From contig OY744611.1 in assembly GCA_963556255.1 (NCBI GenBank), forward strand, positions 5,998,736 through 6,062,735: a DNA stretch of 64,000 nucleotides, given 5' to 3'. The translations under genes were made by a program, and so were the position numbers. This document shows positions 42,666 through 53,644 of the stretch, in pieces (position 1 is the stretch's first letter; every line of letters starts with the position of its first letter). The notes below the pieces were generated by a model. The model did no database searches. It was not told the DNA's origin and saw nothing but the letters and a program-made list of their open reading frames with translations. This DNA comes from Allolobophora icterica (lineage: Eukaryota > Annelida > Clitellata > Crassiclitellata > Lumbricidae).

Positions 42666-42872
42666 CTAAGAGAAGATCAATCTGCCTTTCAGCCGTTGCC
42701 AAATTCTTTTCTTAAATCTTGGTCTTGTTATTCGTTGAAACCAACAGAAGTCGACTGATGCCAAAACTTTGATGACATCTTCGTCTCTCTTTTTCGGTGA
42801 AGAATTCAGTATCCAATGCAGAAATGAACTCTCCAAGACAGCATCGAACAGCTCGAATGGAATTTCATTCAG
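42666..42872 (-). CDS. Candidate host exon with a short helical domain
   Basis: Minus strand. The acceptor (TTTGTTTTTTTAG) ends at 42,873. The frame reads NEIPFELFDAVLESSFLHWI, then DEDVIKVLASVDFCWFQRI and FKKRIWQRLKGR, to a stop at 42,666. The IPFELFDAVL start and LASVDFCW segment look loosely like an F-box or SOCS-type helical module; uncertain. Same strand as the CARD-like and NHL-like exons. Confidence 0.4.
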   Translation of the reverse strand: MNEIPFELFDAVLESSFLHWILNSSPKKRDEDVIKVLASVDFCWFQRITRPRFKKRIWQRLKGRLIFS

Positions 42873-42911
42873 CTAAAAAAACAAAGCAGCTTAATTAAAT
42901 GTTTATCTCTG

Positions 42912-43265
42912 TAAGTAAGTAAGTAATCTTTTATTAGTACAAGACAAACGCTCATACTTTACAACAATACATACAAAAAGATCACAATATCAGTAACACT
43001 GTAAGACAGTTTAAACACAAGCAGTATTATAAACAATTCTATAATGTCTTATTTACGTACATATACAGTATTATAAACAATTCGATAATGTCTTATTTAC
43101 ATACATAGGCCTATCTATAACTAAAGTTATGATCTAAGGAACATAAGCATTACTATGATCTACAAAAAGAGCCAGTTTAGATATCAGAACAGGTACTAGA
43201 ACCAGCATTAACCCAGTTTTTATAGTTGTACAGTGAGCGAATGATGAAGGATTTCTTATGTAGCA
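42912..43265 (-). repeat. LINE 3'-end relic
   Basis: Begins GTAAGTAAGTAAGTAATCTT, like the LINE tail at 36,556 read on plus. A ~58-bp unit (AGTATTATAAACAATTC...) is duplicated at about 43,022 and 43,067. No coding. Confidence 0.45.
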
Positions 43266-43670
43266 ATGTATTAATTAGTGACTCAAATTAATTAAGTGAT
43301 TTACTCATTCATAGAATCCCAATATCATTCCATCGTTTGTTGGGAATCAAGAAGAGACTCTTTCAAAACGAATCACGGAGGGTCATCAGATAATCTTAAA
43401 TGACCGTAAGAGTAAAAAAAATAATCGATTATTTATTCAGAAGTCAAGTTAAAACGTAAAGAACACGTTTAGTGTCGCACTTATGTTTAACTCCAATCAT
43501 ATATGACATGGTAGTTTTTCTTGTGCCACAGCCCAGGAAAATATTTTGACACAGTGAGATTCCTGTTTCTAAATCATTACTGGTAATTAAATTTAGCAAC
43601 GTTACATCTATAAGTCTATTTTGAATTTCGAATGTTAAAGCGATAAAGATTATCGACGAGATCAACAGTG
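43266..43670. other. No supported feature
   Basis: Noncoding, AT-rich. An 80-codon minus frame (43444-43686) has no motif. Confidence 0.4.
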
Positions 43671-43835
43671 GGATACAGTAGCCCACTGGATAAAGCGCGC
43701 GCCTTGTAACGCATACGGTTCGAGCCTCCTTGGGAGATCATTGTGTAGGGACCTTGAGCAAGTTCTTTAGTCGAAATTGGTCAGCGTCATTGATTGATGC
43801 TTGGTCATAAAACAATGAACCTTAATTAATGGGTA
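43671..43835 (+). mobile_element. tRNA-derived SINE, cut by a TIR element
   Basis: Pol III promoter boxes: A-box-like TAGCCCACTGG at 43679-43689 and B box GGTTCGAGCCTC at 43717-43728. A typical SINE body phrase ACCTTGAGCAAGTTC follows. The element at 43,836 begins inside it; the (AAT)n at 46,115 may be its original tail. Alternatively the SINE ends at AATAAAGTTATTAC (43,905). Confidence 0.65.
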
Positions 43836-46110
43836 GGGAGGGGAGGCGCATGTTGTCTCATTTTTACTTTTTTCGTTATGTACACTGAGTAAATAAAGTT
43901 ATTACAAATCCTAGGAATGTACTGGGGAGGTATACCATTCCTTAACATAGTAAATGAAAAATAATGACAAAATATTAAAACGCACTATTTAATAAAATAG
44001 TTTAAACATGAGCCCTAACATGTGACAACTTACCCCGACATCGGGGTATGTTGTCTCGCAGATGGGGCATGTTGTCACAAATAACATTTGACACTGAAAA
44101 ATAAAACTAAATATTATAGGAATATTCAAAATCAATTATAAAATGTATAATCCGACTATAAATAATAAAACCTGTAAACTGACAACAACAAAACAGATTA
44201 TGTCAACTACAATAAACTACAAAGTTTGCTAACAGTTGGAGTCGTTGACAAGAATTCTACCCCTGAACTACTCCATTTTCCCGATCAGCAAAATCGGAAC
44301 ACGTCGTGTACAAATCAAGATCAACGACGTCTTAAATGCTTATATTATGTAACGGAGAGAGCTGTCTTCAGCTAGCTGGCTCGGATATGTTTAACCAGGA
44401 CAGTTATTGATTCTGAAATTGTGAGGGGACTGAGGGGTGAGGAGTCATATCAAGGCCGACAATATGAGTGTGGGCACATATACGATTTTGTAACTGATGA
44501 ATGATATGGAAGCTTGCGCTTTGACATACATCTCCAGTTCTCCACATCCCGATATGACTGACAACCATACGGCGGAGAATGAGGGTGATTTCAGAATTTT
44601 CCAAAAATAGTGTAACCATGACCCAGATCCGTGGCGTCTACGCGCCAGTCAGTCTGTCGGGTGACCTGCGTGGCTAAGAGTCTGCCTGTCTGACTCTCTG
44701 TGTCTCAGTTCGTCTGGCTCTCGGTTTACCTGTGTGTCTAAATACTTTCGTACTTTTGTGGTACATACTCCTCACTCTGTCTGCATACACGAAGCAAGGG
44801 GAAGACTGCGATCTCTGGGAAGGCATAATTGTAATCGTAATCTCCAAACTACTATATCGCCACTAGAAGGTCACGAGCAGGGCACAAGCCTATTCACGAG
44901 CGCTACGTCAAATCAGAGGGAGTTTTCCAGAGAGTAGTCCAAAACAAGTCAGACCCCGGTTTACAGAAGGCCTAATCAAATCAGAGAAAAGGTTTCCAGA
45001 GACTGACAGAGAGTATAGACCCAAGGAGATCCGAGTCCGGTATCCAGAGGGCCAGATCAAGAGAGGAGCAAGACAGATTATGTACACAAGCTTGAACCCA
45101 CTAGGAACTTTAAGTCGACCTTCTTACAGATAGCATGGTTTTAAAAGGTTAGCAAGTTTATTCCTGTATCGTCCTTGTTTTCACCGGGCTAATCAAAGAA
45201 AATTCGCCCGACGGATATCTGTTTACGTAAAGACTCTGAGGGAACGAATACCTCGTTACTTAAGGCAGATGTAGTTTAGGGCGAGAAGAATTTTAAGGCG
45301 GAGGATCTGATGAGTCAGGGTAGGAGTACTTGAAAATGTGAGACCAGTTTTAAGTGGAAAGCCTTAGGGCTGATAAATAGAGGAACATGACGAGGATGAA
45401 GGATGGGTTGCAATTATGATGACGGAACTGAAAATCTGCACTCCAGACAGAGGCGTGGTGCTGTGTTGGATATGGCTCGGTTGGAGAACTTGAGATGACA
45501 AGTGACTGGGTTCGAGAAAGACTGAGATGGGAGGATGATCAAAATATTGATTGGCATTGTTTAGGAAGTGGGGTGCGGTATCCCCCCAGCACAAAAATGC
45601 ATCATATGCCCATATATTATATCCTGCAAATTAAACCCTCAAACTGCTATAGTACAATTAAATGTGACACAAACAATGACAGGGTATGTTTTGTCTCAAA
45701 CTTAAATTTTCATGGGGTATGTTGTCACAAATTGTGACAACATACCCCTTGCAAAAAATTCCTGAAGTTAACATCACCAGTGCAAAGCAAGTGCCTTTAA
45801 GGTTCCAGCGCCTGTCGTACTAATATAGCGTGTTAATAAGCTAAATAACGGTCTAACAACAATTTGTATACGTGAAAAAGTCTTTCAACACTAAGAAAAT
45901 CATTAACAAGCAACAAGATGCATTTGGGTTGTGAAAAGATGACTTTTTGCCTGCTAACTAACCTGTATAGCTGTATTAACCAAAGTTGCTCATAAATTAT
46001 CTGGATGTTGTGTACACACATCCTGGTAATGCCAGCGCAAAAAGAACATAGTTTTTGCTACACGATTGTTGCGACAAGTTACCCTTAAGACAACATGCCC
46101 CTTCCTCCCC
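43836..46110. mobile_element. TIR element with iterated GGGGYATGTTGTC motif
   Basis: Left end GGGAGGGGAGGCGCATGTTG against right (inverted) GGGGAGGAAGGGGCATGTTG, 17 of 22 matching, each flanked by TA (43834-43835 and 46111-46112). The core GGGGYATGTTGTC recurs inside at 44043, 44064 and 45714, and inverted at 45736-45748. No transposase seen. A likely LINE C-terminal relic is at 45,120-45,350 (minus). Confidence 0.6.
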
Positions 46111-46114
46111 TAAT

Positions 46115-46115
46115 A

Positions 46116-46203
<88 letters not shown>
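46115..46203. repeat. (AAT)n microsatellite
   Basis: Trinucleotide array; poly-Asn and poly-Ile frames are artefacts. Confidence 0.95.
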
Positions 46204-46204
<1 letters not shown>

Positions 46205-46207
46205 GAA

Positions 46208-47701
46208 GTGACTAGCGGACCGCCAGGCGGCCCGCAAATTTCGAAAAACTAGCGGGCCGCCAGTCACGTGTAAGACCTCACGTGATTCCAGAACGTTGCT
46301 ACTTTCATAAGCAACATGGCGGCCGTAAAAGTTTCATTTATGTTGGACAAATTTTTAGCTCTAACGACTTAGAAAATAAAAAAAACTGTATGAAACGATT
46401 AAGTTTAGTATTCTTACAATCCGTGACGCCAAGACGTTATAATCCAAGAAAAAGTATGCGCAGAAGAAGGCTGCACGTCCCAAGAATGAACTGCGATATT
46501 CCTGCACGAAGCGGGGCCTATGGCCGCAGAAAGTAGGCTATAAAAAACGAAGGACAAAGCAACCGTCCCGACTGGGGGGTCTTTCAGTCACAGGTTTCAG
46601 ACGTTTAGGGTTAGTCTTAGGGTTAGTGTAGCCAGGGCCTACTATCCCCTCTGTAAGCAATCCCCCTTACTGTAAACCTACCCTATCTTCCATCCCTTCT
46701 TCCACTACACCTCCCCACTCCCTTCCGCTCCCTTTCCCCTCCCAATCCACACCCCTCTCCCTTCCCCTCCTGTACATTCCCCTCCCCCTCCCCCTTGAAG
46801 TGGGGGTCCGGGGTCCACCCCCGGAAAAAATTTGGATTTCTACATTGCCGTAGGTGAGTTTTAGCGCATTTTTTGGAGCAAGAAACTGGCTTTGGAATAC
46901 TATACATTTTAGTTCAACTGAACTGTTGAATTAATTTCTGCAGGGCTCCCAGTGCACTGTAAAATTTTATGGGACAAGCTGTAATAAATATGGCACAAAA
47001 TTTCAGTGCTAAAATTATTGTTGTGTAGTGCAGTGAAAATGAGATTATCAGGTCTTGAAATATTCCTGCAAAATAATTGTCGGCTGGATAACACTGTAGT
47101 AGGCAGGGATGGAGCCTTTTACCGCTGCATTACACCAGAAATGTGCATTCATAATGCAATCTTTAAAATCCCCATATATTTGCTAAACAGTGTCCTATAT
47201 TGCCCAATATTTTAACATGTGTCCCATATTTTGGAAATTTCTAAATCAACAGGACTGTGAATGCTTTTCTTTAATTTTTAAAATACTTTTTGCATCTTTC
47301 ATCAACAAAAAATAGCAGAACATAATGGCCAATAGCTAAAGAAAAACACGTAATAATGATACACGATAACACTGCTTAGACACTGTACGGTAACCTCAGC
47401 AAATATTGCATGGCCCATAATACTGATACATCACAATACAATACTTTAAGAATCATTAGTAATTAGTCACTTTATTAGTCACTAATTATTAGAAATTAGT
47501 GACTGTGCCAGGGGGGAAACTTTTCCCCCTGGCACAAATTGGAAGCCGTCTGATTCCTCCCCCCCCCTACGTAGTAGGCCCTGAGTGTAGCCAATGTTTT
47601 GGCCCAAGGATTCGGATTTGAAAGGGCTCCTGGCGCAATCACGTTACTGGCGGCCCGCTAGTATTTGAAATTTCAGGGCCGCCTGGCGGTCCGCTAGTCA
47701 C
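46208..47701. mobile_element. Element with ~62-bp compound inverted repeats
   Basis: Left 46208-46270 and right 47640-47701 match as inverted repeats: GTGACTAGCGGACCGCCAGG outermost, and within each arm ACTAGCGGGCCGCCAGT repeats the motif. (AAT)n arrays lie on both sides. No transposase frame. Contains a 15-bp hairpin near 47505-47535 (GTGCCAGGGGGG/CCCCCTGGCAC) and GGGG-rich sequence near 46,795-46,825 suggesting another nested relic. Confidence 0.75.
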
Positions 47702-47703
47702 AG

Positions 47704-47834
<131 letters not shown>

Positions 47835-48005
47835 TCTTCGTTTATTAATTAAAACTGACAGGTTCGCAGAAAGATTACATCAGGGATGGGCAAACTTTTG
47901 GCACATGGGGCCGCATTAAACGCCAAAAAATTCGGAGGGCCGGATAACAAATTTGTAAGTTTTAATAACGACTAACATGAAAAGAAGTTTACTTATTTAT
48001 AATAT

Positions 48006-48935
48006 ACTAGCTGGTTTACCCGGCGTTGCCCGGGGTTAAAAGTTTCAATCCCTGTAGCGAATAAGCAACAAATTTAGGTATAGTTTAAATCCGTGTAGCG
48101 AATAAGGAAGAAATTTAGGCGCCCTGTGGGGAGACTGCTTCGCAGTCTTGCGACCTCTGCCGTGGACTGACTGCTTCGCAGTCGCCCTCTGGCGGCGACT
48201 GCTTCGCAGTCTTTGAGGTCCTTGTGGCGTCTGGCGACCTGTGGGGCTTGTAGACGCCTTCTGGCGTACAGCGGAGACTGCTTCGCAGTCTTGTTTACGC
48301 CTTCTGGCGCCTAGCGACCTCTGCCGTGGACTGACTGCTTCGCAGTCGCCCTCTGGCGGCGACTGCTTCGCAGTCTTTGAGGCTCTTGTGGCGTCTGGCG
48401 ACCTGTGGGGGAGACTGCTTCGCAGTCTTGTAGACGCCTTTTGGCGTACAGCGGAGACTGCTTCGCAGTCTTGTATACGCCTTCTCGCGTCTAGAGACCT
48501 CTGCCGTGGACTGACCGCTTCGCAGTCGCCCTCTGGCGGCGACTTCTTCGCAGTCTTTTCGAAATCGACGTACTACTTACGAACATAAGCTCCAAAATTG
48601 TAGAAATGCATCCGCGTGAAACAGACGCCGAAATGTAAACAAATCTTCGTGCATGCATCCAATGCAGTAATCCTAACGTTACTGCAGGGACTGCATCCAA
48701 TGCAGTAAGCCTATGGGACGGTAATTTTCCTATCGCTTGGGGCGATGTTTTGGCCGTTTTTCACCATGGTAGCGGTGAAAACGGGGGGGCGAACCCATCC
48801 ACTGGGTGTCCCATGCCGAGACCGACACAGCAGTGAAGGTTTCGAGTGAAAAGGTGCAAAATTGTAGAAGTTAAGCCCGGTCAAACAGACACACACACAC
48901 ACACACACAGAATTGTCGCTTTATTAATATAGATT
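48006..48935 (+). repeat. ACTAGCTGG dispersed repeat, copy 2, expanded
   Basis: Starts like the 4,601 copy (ACTAGCTGGTTTACCCGG) and ends after a (CA)n in TTTATTAATATAGATT. The middle (48,133-48,555) is an array of small palindromes absent from the other copy. Open frames across it are not genes. Confidence 0.65.
48133..48555. repeat. Array of GACTGCTTCGCAGTC mini-hairpins
   Basis: GACTGCTTCGCAGTC (6-bp stem, TTC loop) occurs exactly at 48133, 48169, 48197, 48276, 48333, 48361, 48413 and 48456, and in variant form at 48513 and 48541. CGCCCTCTGGCG-type hairpins lie between. Spacing 28/36/57 bp within a higher-order period of about 164-180 bp. Confidence 0.92.
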
Positions 48936-49785
48936 AAATACACTTTGGCTCTTACTAATTAGATGTATGCGACTCTAAACATGCATGCATTTAATTGACA
49001 AGTTTCCCATATTATCCGGAGTGATGTGCTGGTTGCAATTCACAAGTTTGAGTTCAAGTTTAGATCACTTAACTGAGACCTGTACTTGTATTTGTTTATC
49101 TTCATAGTTAAAAATCTATGTTGATAGATGTAGGTGGATGCGAATAACACAAACATTTTAGAGCAAAAGTTTGTAGATTTGAGAATTTTTCCTTCCTGAG
49201 TGAAGAAAAGAATTTTATCAGGTCTGATCCTTGAAGCTATTCTTTGAGAACAATGTCACGTCGCGGGTCGGTTAACTCCAACTGAAGTTCCGTATACAGA
49301 TGAGCTAATTGTCAATGTCAAATGTGAACGGTATAATAAGCACAGCAAATTCAGTCTCAACTGATTTAAAATCCACGAATCATCTGGAGAACTCTTTTGT
49401 CAAACTTGACAGCTAAAGGCTATATTTTTCCTACCCTGCAGTTTGCAACTTCATGGTAGGAAAGTTCCCGTAGTTTTGTTCTATCATCTGCTTTGAACGC
49501 AACATTAGCTTTACTTGAACGGATTTCACTTCTGCGTATTTTACAGATCATGTGCAAAAACCTCTGCAGGGAAGTGGGGCAGATCGGCAGATTTAATGCA
49601 TAGAGTTTTATTAAAGACGAGACTGGAATAGTAAGTAAGAGAGCAGCGTCACTTGAGTAAAACGAAGAAAACTTCTCGCGGTCCGAATTTTTTAAAATTT
49701 TCTGAAGAATTGTGGGGCCGGATAAAAAGTGTTGGCGGGCCGGATCCGGCCCGCGGGCCGTGGTTTGCCCACCTCTGGATTACAT

Positions 49786-49990
49786 GATGTAGCAGTAACA
49801 GACGATAATACGCCTAACAGGAGTGGAATTTAACTGTATGGCAGCCATATGTCCTAATGTTCATCTTACCGTCGCCACCTAGGGAATGAAGGCTGAGTCA
49901 ACCTTATGGGGCTAGCGAGTATCGAACCCGCGTCCTTCTGATCTTCGAGTAACTTCTTCAATCGGTAACTTAAAACTTTCTGTAACTTGT
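49786..49990 (-). mobile_element. Possible tRNA-derived SINE, split by the hAT element
   Basis: Minus strand has GGTTCGATACTC (plus 49918-49929), a Pol III B-box match, and sequence continuing across the hAT insertion to 47,835-47,880 and the AAT array. A box not clear. Confidence 0.35.
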
Positions 49991-50334
49991 CTTCCACCCT
50001 CGGCTGTCCACGTCCCCGTCTCCTTAGCGACCGACTGAGTCTCTGATTCAAGTGTTGACGTTTGCCTTGTGAATCTCTTATTCATTCATTCTTTTTTTCA
50101 TTGATTCAAAGACGTTGAAATACGGTTTTTAGCAGAGTTTTTAAAGTAATTTTTCGGAATGATTGGTACTAGCAAAACAAAACCTTCAGCATGTCTTTTG
50201 TTTATTAGCAGTGTAGGCCGAATGTTGTCAGCGCCGCACAAAAGTCATGTCAGGGAGACCAGCTTAATCAACGGGGTTATATCCTTAGATCCTCTCCGTC
50301 CGCTCAGACACCGATGGTTCCTCTCCACCGGACT
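49991..50334. other. No supported feature
   Basis: Noncoding sequence preceding a decayed LINE. Confidence 0.4.
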
Positions 50335-51733
50335 TCACTCTGACGAGCTGTTGCCTGTCCTCTGTCGAGCTCGCTACTGAGCAAGACCTGCGTCGTCTGG
50401 TGCTTGCCTCTCAGCCTAAGTGTTCTGAGTTCGTTCCTCATCCACGAATCGATCGACTTTTTCTTCCGTTTTTAACTCTTCTCTGCAATACACCCCTTCG
50501 CGAGGAAATTCTTCCGCCTCGCAGAAATATCGATCATCACGTCTTCTCTTAAGCAGTGGGGTCTTGAACCGTCTACGGCATCTAGCTATAGGCCTATAGC
50601 TAATATTAGCCTACTTTCATATCTAAAATTGTTGAAAAGTTGGTAGCTAAGCAATTGTTTAACTATCTAGATTCTAACAAGCTACTTCATCCATGCCATT
50701 TTGTCTTTCGTAAGAGGCACTCTACTGAGACCCTTCTTCTTCATCTTCGTTCTGATATCTATAATTGTGCCATTGACAGATCTGAAGCTATTCTACTGGC
50801 CTTTTATGACGTGAGCGCCGCCTTCGACTCCGTCGATCATGATATACATGTACTTCTGTGCCGCCTTTCCTTATCGTTTGGGATCATGGCCTTACCTTTA
50901 GCCTGGCTCGCATCCTACCTGTCTGATCGTTCCTACTCTGTTGTCTTTGGCTCTTCTCGTTCCTCTGGTTTCCTGCTCCTTTTGGCCTCCTCCAAGGCTC
51001 TGTTCTTAGTTATCTACTTTACATTCTCTTCACGGCTGATCTAGGCTATCTTCTTGCATCCTGCTCGCTTTCGGGTCACAGCTATGCCGATGACCTCCAA
51101 TCATACATTCACTCCTCTGCAACTGAGGCTGCTGCAGCTGCTGTTCGGCTTATGTCGGATGCTACTTCCACCATTAATGCCTGGATGTTATCTATTCGCC
51201 TGCGTCTCAATCCTTCGAAAACTCAGAACATATGGTTTGGCACTCGTCAACAGCTGGCCAAGCTTGATTTGACGTTTCTTGCCACTGAATTCCCCTCCAT
51301 TACCTTTTCTACTTCTGTTCGTGACCTAGGTGTCATTCTGGACCAAGAACACTCTGTATCTAAGCATGTTCATGAACTAACTCATGCTTGTTACTATCAA
51401 CTGCGCCAACTGCGTGTCGTATCCCGCTCTTTTTCATTCTCCGCGACTTCCACTCTGGTACATGCATTTATTGTTAATCGCTTGGATTAGTGCTCCTCTC
51501 TCTTTGTTGGACTCTCTCAGACTCGCCTTGCTTGTCTAGAGAGGGTTCTGCGGTCGGCTGCACGCTTGGTTGACGGTATCTCCAGGTTTGACCACGTCTC
51601 TGAATTTATGCGAGACGTCCTCCATTGGCTTCCTGTCCGGCATCGCATTCATTACAGGGTCTCTACCATTGCGTGGCATTGTGTCCTAGGGCGGGCCCCG
51701 GCCTACCTCTGCGAGCTCTTTACTTTAACTTCC
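50335..51733 (+). pseudogene. L2/CR1-like LINE RT remnant
   Basis: Same family as 24,180-26,618. Blocks in order: LRRLVLASQPK, KIVEKLVAKQLFNYLDSNK, RHSTETLLLHLRSDIY, YDVSAAFDSVDHD, IRLRLNPSKTQNIWFGTRQQ, VRDLGVILDQEHS. The phrase FGTRQQLAKLDLT is nearly shared with the other copy. Several frameshifts and stops; the YADD region is out of frame near 51,085. Confidence 0.82.
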
Positions 51734-51734
51734 G

Positions 51735-51827
51735 ATAGATAGATAGATAGGTAGGTAGGTAGGCAGGCAGGCAGGCAGGCAGACAGACAAACAGACAGAC
51801 AGACAGATGGATAGATAGACATCAAAT
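51735..51827. repeat. Tetranucleotide microsatellite (GATA/GGTA/GGCA/GACA)
   Basis: Successive 4-bp arrays with changing unit, at the 3' end of the LINE. Confidence 0.95.
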
Positions 51828-52033
51828 CAAATCTGCCATAGCCCGGTTGTCTCGTCCGTTTCCGTGCAAGGTAGGAACCCGCGGAGGTCATCAACCGATG
51901 AGACAGCCTGGTGCAACGGTAGAAATCGTTGATAGTGGTGGTCGTGTGGGGGCGCAGGAGTAGAATTAGGATTGGATAGCTTGAACAGTTAGGTTAGCAG
52001 ACGTGAGTGAAAAGCTGGAGACATATATACAAA
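51828..52033. other. Possible host promoter/5' UTR
   Basis: Noncoding upstream of the signal-peptide exon; an ATATATAC word sits at 52,022. Confidence 0.3.
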
Positions 52034-52096
52034 ATGGAAAGTGCAGAGTTGTCAACTATTATTCTAGTGATCCTGTTGTGTGGGTTAATGCGACAA
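52034..52096 (+). CDS. Candidate first exon encoding a signal peptide
   Basis: ATG in good context (AAAATGG). Encodes MESAELSTIILVILLCGLM, a typical secretory signal, ending at a strong donor CAA|GTGAGTG (GT at 52,097). Downstream exon not found in the window. Could be chance, but hydrophobic core plus donor is suggestive. Confidence 0.35.
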
Positions 52097-52603
52097 GTGA
52101 GTGAAGCAAACAACAGTTCGTTGGAAAAAAACAGTTTCACATCTTGAAAGATCACGTGATACCTCTATAAAATTATACGTTTGTATTCTAAAGGCGTTAA
52201 GTGATGATATTTGAAACTATGCTAAGAATTAACAATGTAATAGTAATTTTTCACTATTGCTTTATGCCGCAGACATCATAACATTGCATGAAACAATAAT
52301 GAGAAGCTAATGCACGTGATTAAAAGCAATGTGAAGAAAATACTCTAAAATCCAGTGTTTAAGTACAAAATGAGATTTTACTTATGCACAGCTTTTTAGA
52401 ATTAAATTGTATAAATCTACAAATGAAATATTATGCAAAATTAAAATCACGGAGATCAACTTATCTGTCGGCGCGTGAAAAAAATGATTTTCAGTAGATT
52501 CTATTTCCTCCACATGGCTCCGATAGTGGAATGCTGCCAGGCGTAGACAAGTGGGAACTCGAAAATACTTAAAAGTGTGAGTTGGGTGATTTCTCGACCC
52601 TTT
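52097..52603. other. No supported feature
   Basis: AT-rich noncoding DNA; possible intron of the preceding exon. Confidence 0.35.
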
Positions 52604-52607
52604 TTAA

Positions 52608-53640
52608 CCCTCGGGCTACCAAGGGGGGGGTGGTTACCACCCCCCCTACGTTTTTCTGGAAAAAATTTTTTTAGCACATGGAATATAATTTTGACATTTT
52701 AGGTAGCTGTAGGGGGTCCATTTGCGCAAATTTTGAGGTAAAAGTCGTGATGATATCCCACGCCATAAAAAAGTTATACCCGATATAGCCTAGGTACCAC
52801 TTATGAAATCAGGAATTTCTCTTGTCAGCTGTTAGCTGTTGTCGACTATAAAGGTATTCATTATTCTTTCTGGAAGAGAAACAACTATGCCATTCTTTAG
52901 AGGGAATATAGGGATATATTTGGTTCTTAGTTGTTTGTCTTTTGATAACCGGAAGTGATCATAATGAATAATAATACGCTTTTTCAGTGTGAAAATCACT
53001 GTTGCAACATCACAACGTAAACCGATAGGCCTATGGTTGGGTATGGGGAAGGGCTATAAACAGTTGAAGCAGAATACTAACAGAGTAAAGCAGTGCTGTG
53101 AAGTGTTCAAGAAGCCGGTTTGCAGGAAGCATTCGCACAAAACAATGAAAGTAACTTGCAATAACTGCAAGGACCACTGACATTTTTGACTGCCGGGAAA
53201 AATTACATAATTTCTTGTTTCATGTTGATATAGCTGCACGCCTTTAGGTTTTGCCTGTAACTAAAACAGACTTTCGAATAGTTTGTATTGTTGAAATTTA
53301 AGCCTCATTATATTTATTATATTTAGAATATTCTTGGATACATAGTTCATTTTCAAAACACACATCATTTATATCTTTTTATCCAAATAGTACAAATTGT
53401 GTGGGATAATATCATATATCGTTAAATGGACCGGTGCCTTTGTTAAAAACTATATAATTTCGAGATGCATTCATATATTTTACAACTAAATATACCATTC
53501 TTTTCAGAAATGAATGCTGAATCAAATGCTGTATTACATGATATGATATCTTAAACCAAACACGAAATTTCGGGGGGGGGTGGTAACCACCCCCCCCCCT
53601 TGGTAGCCGATGTCACAAAAAAACCTTGGTAGCCTGAGGG
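52608..53640. mobile_element. piggyBac-like element relic
   Basis: TTAA target sites at 52604-52607 and 53641-53644. Inverted ends CCCTCGGGCTACCAAGG and (inverted) CCCTCAGGCTACCAAGG. Each side carries an inner palindrome of the form GGGGGGGTGGTTACCACCCC. The right end repeats the GGTAGCC motif twice. Confidence 0.85.
52989..53180 (+). pseudogene. piggyBac transposase C-terminal Cys-rich tail
   Basis: 63 codons: NRVKQCCEVFKKPVCRKHSH, then CNNCKDH, the cysteine/histidine zinc-finger layout at the end of piggyBac transposases. The catalytic part is absent. Confidence 0.6.
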
Positions 53641-53644
53641 TTAA

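Larger units (their letters stand above)
47881..49777. mobile_element. hAT (Charlie-like) non-autonomous element
   Basis: Ends CAGGGATGGGCAAAC and (inverted) CAGAGGTGGGCAAACCACGG followed by GGCCGGATCCGGCCC-type sequence, the hallmark of Charlie-type hAT elements. Exact 8-bp duplication GATTACAT at 47873-47880 and 49778-49785. No transposase remains; a dispersed repeat is nested within. Confidence 0.92.

Noticed and set aside
46085..46267. Poly-Ile and poly-Asn frames
   Set aside because: AAT microsatellite translation.
48241..48588. 115-codon frame
   Set aside because: Runs through the mini-hairpin tandem array; the peptide repeats with the DNA.
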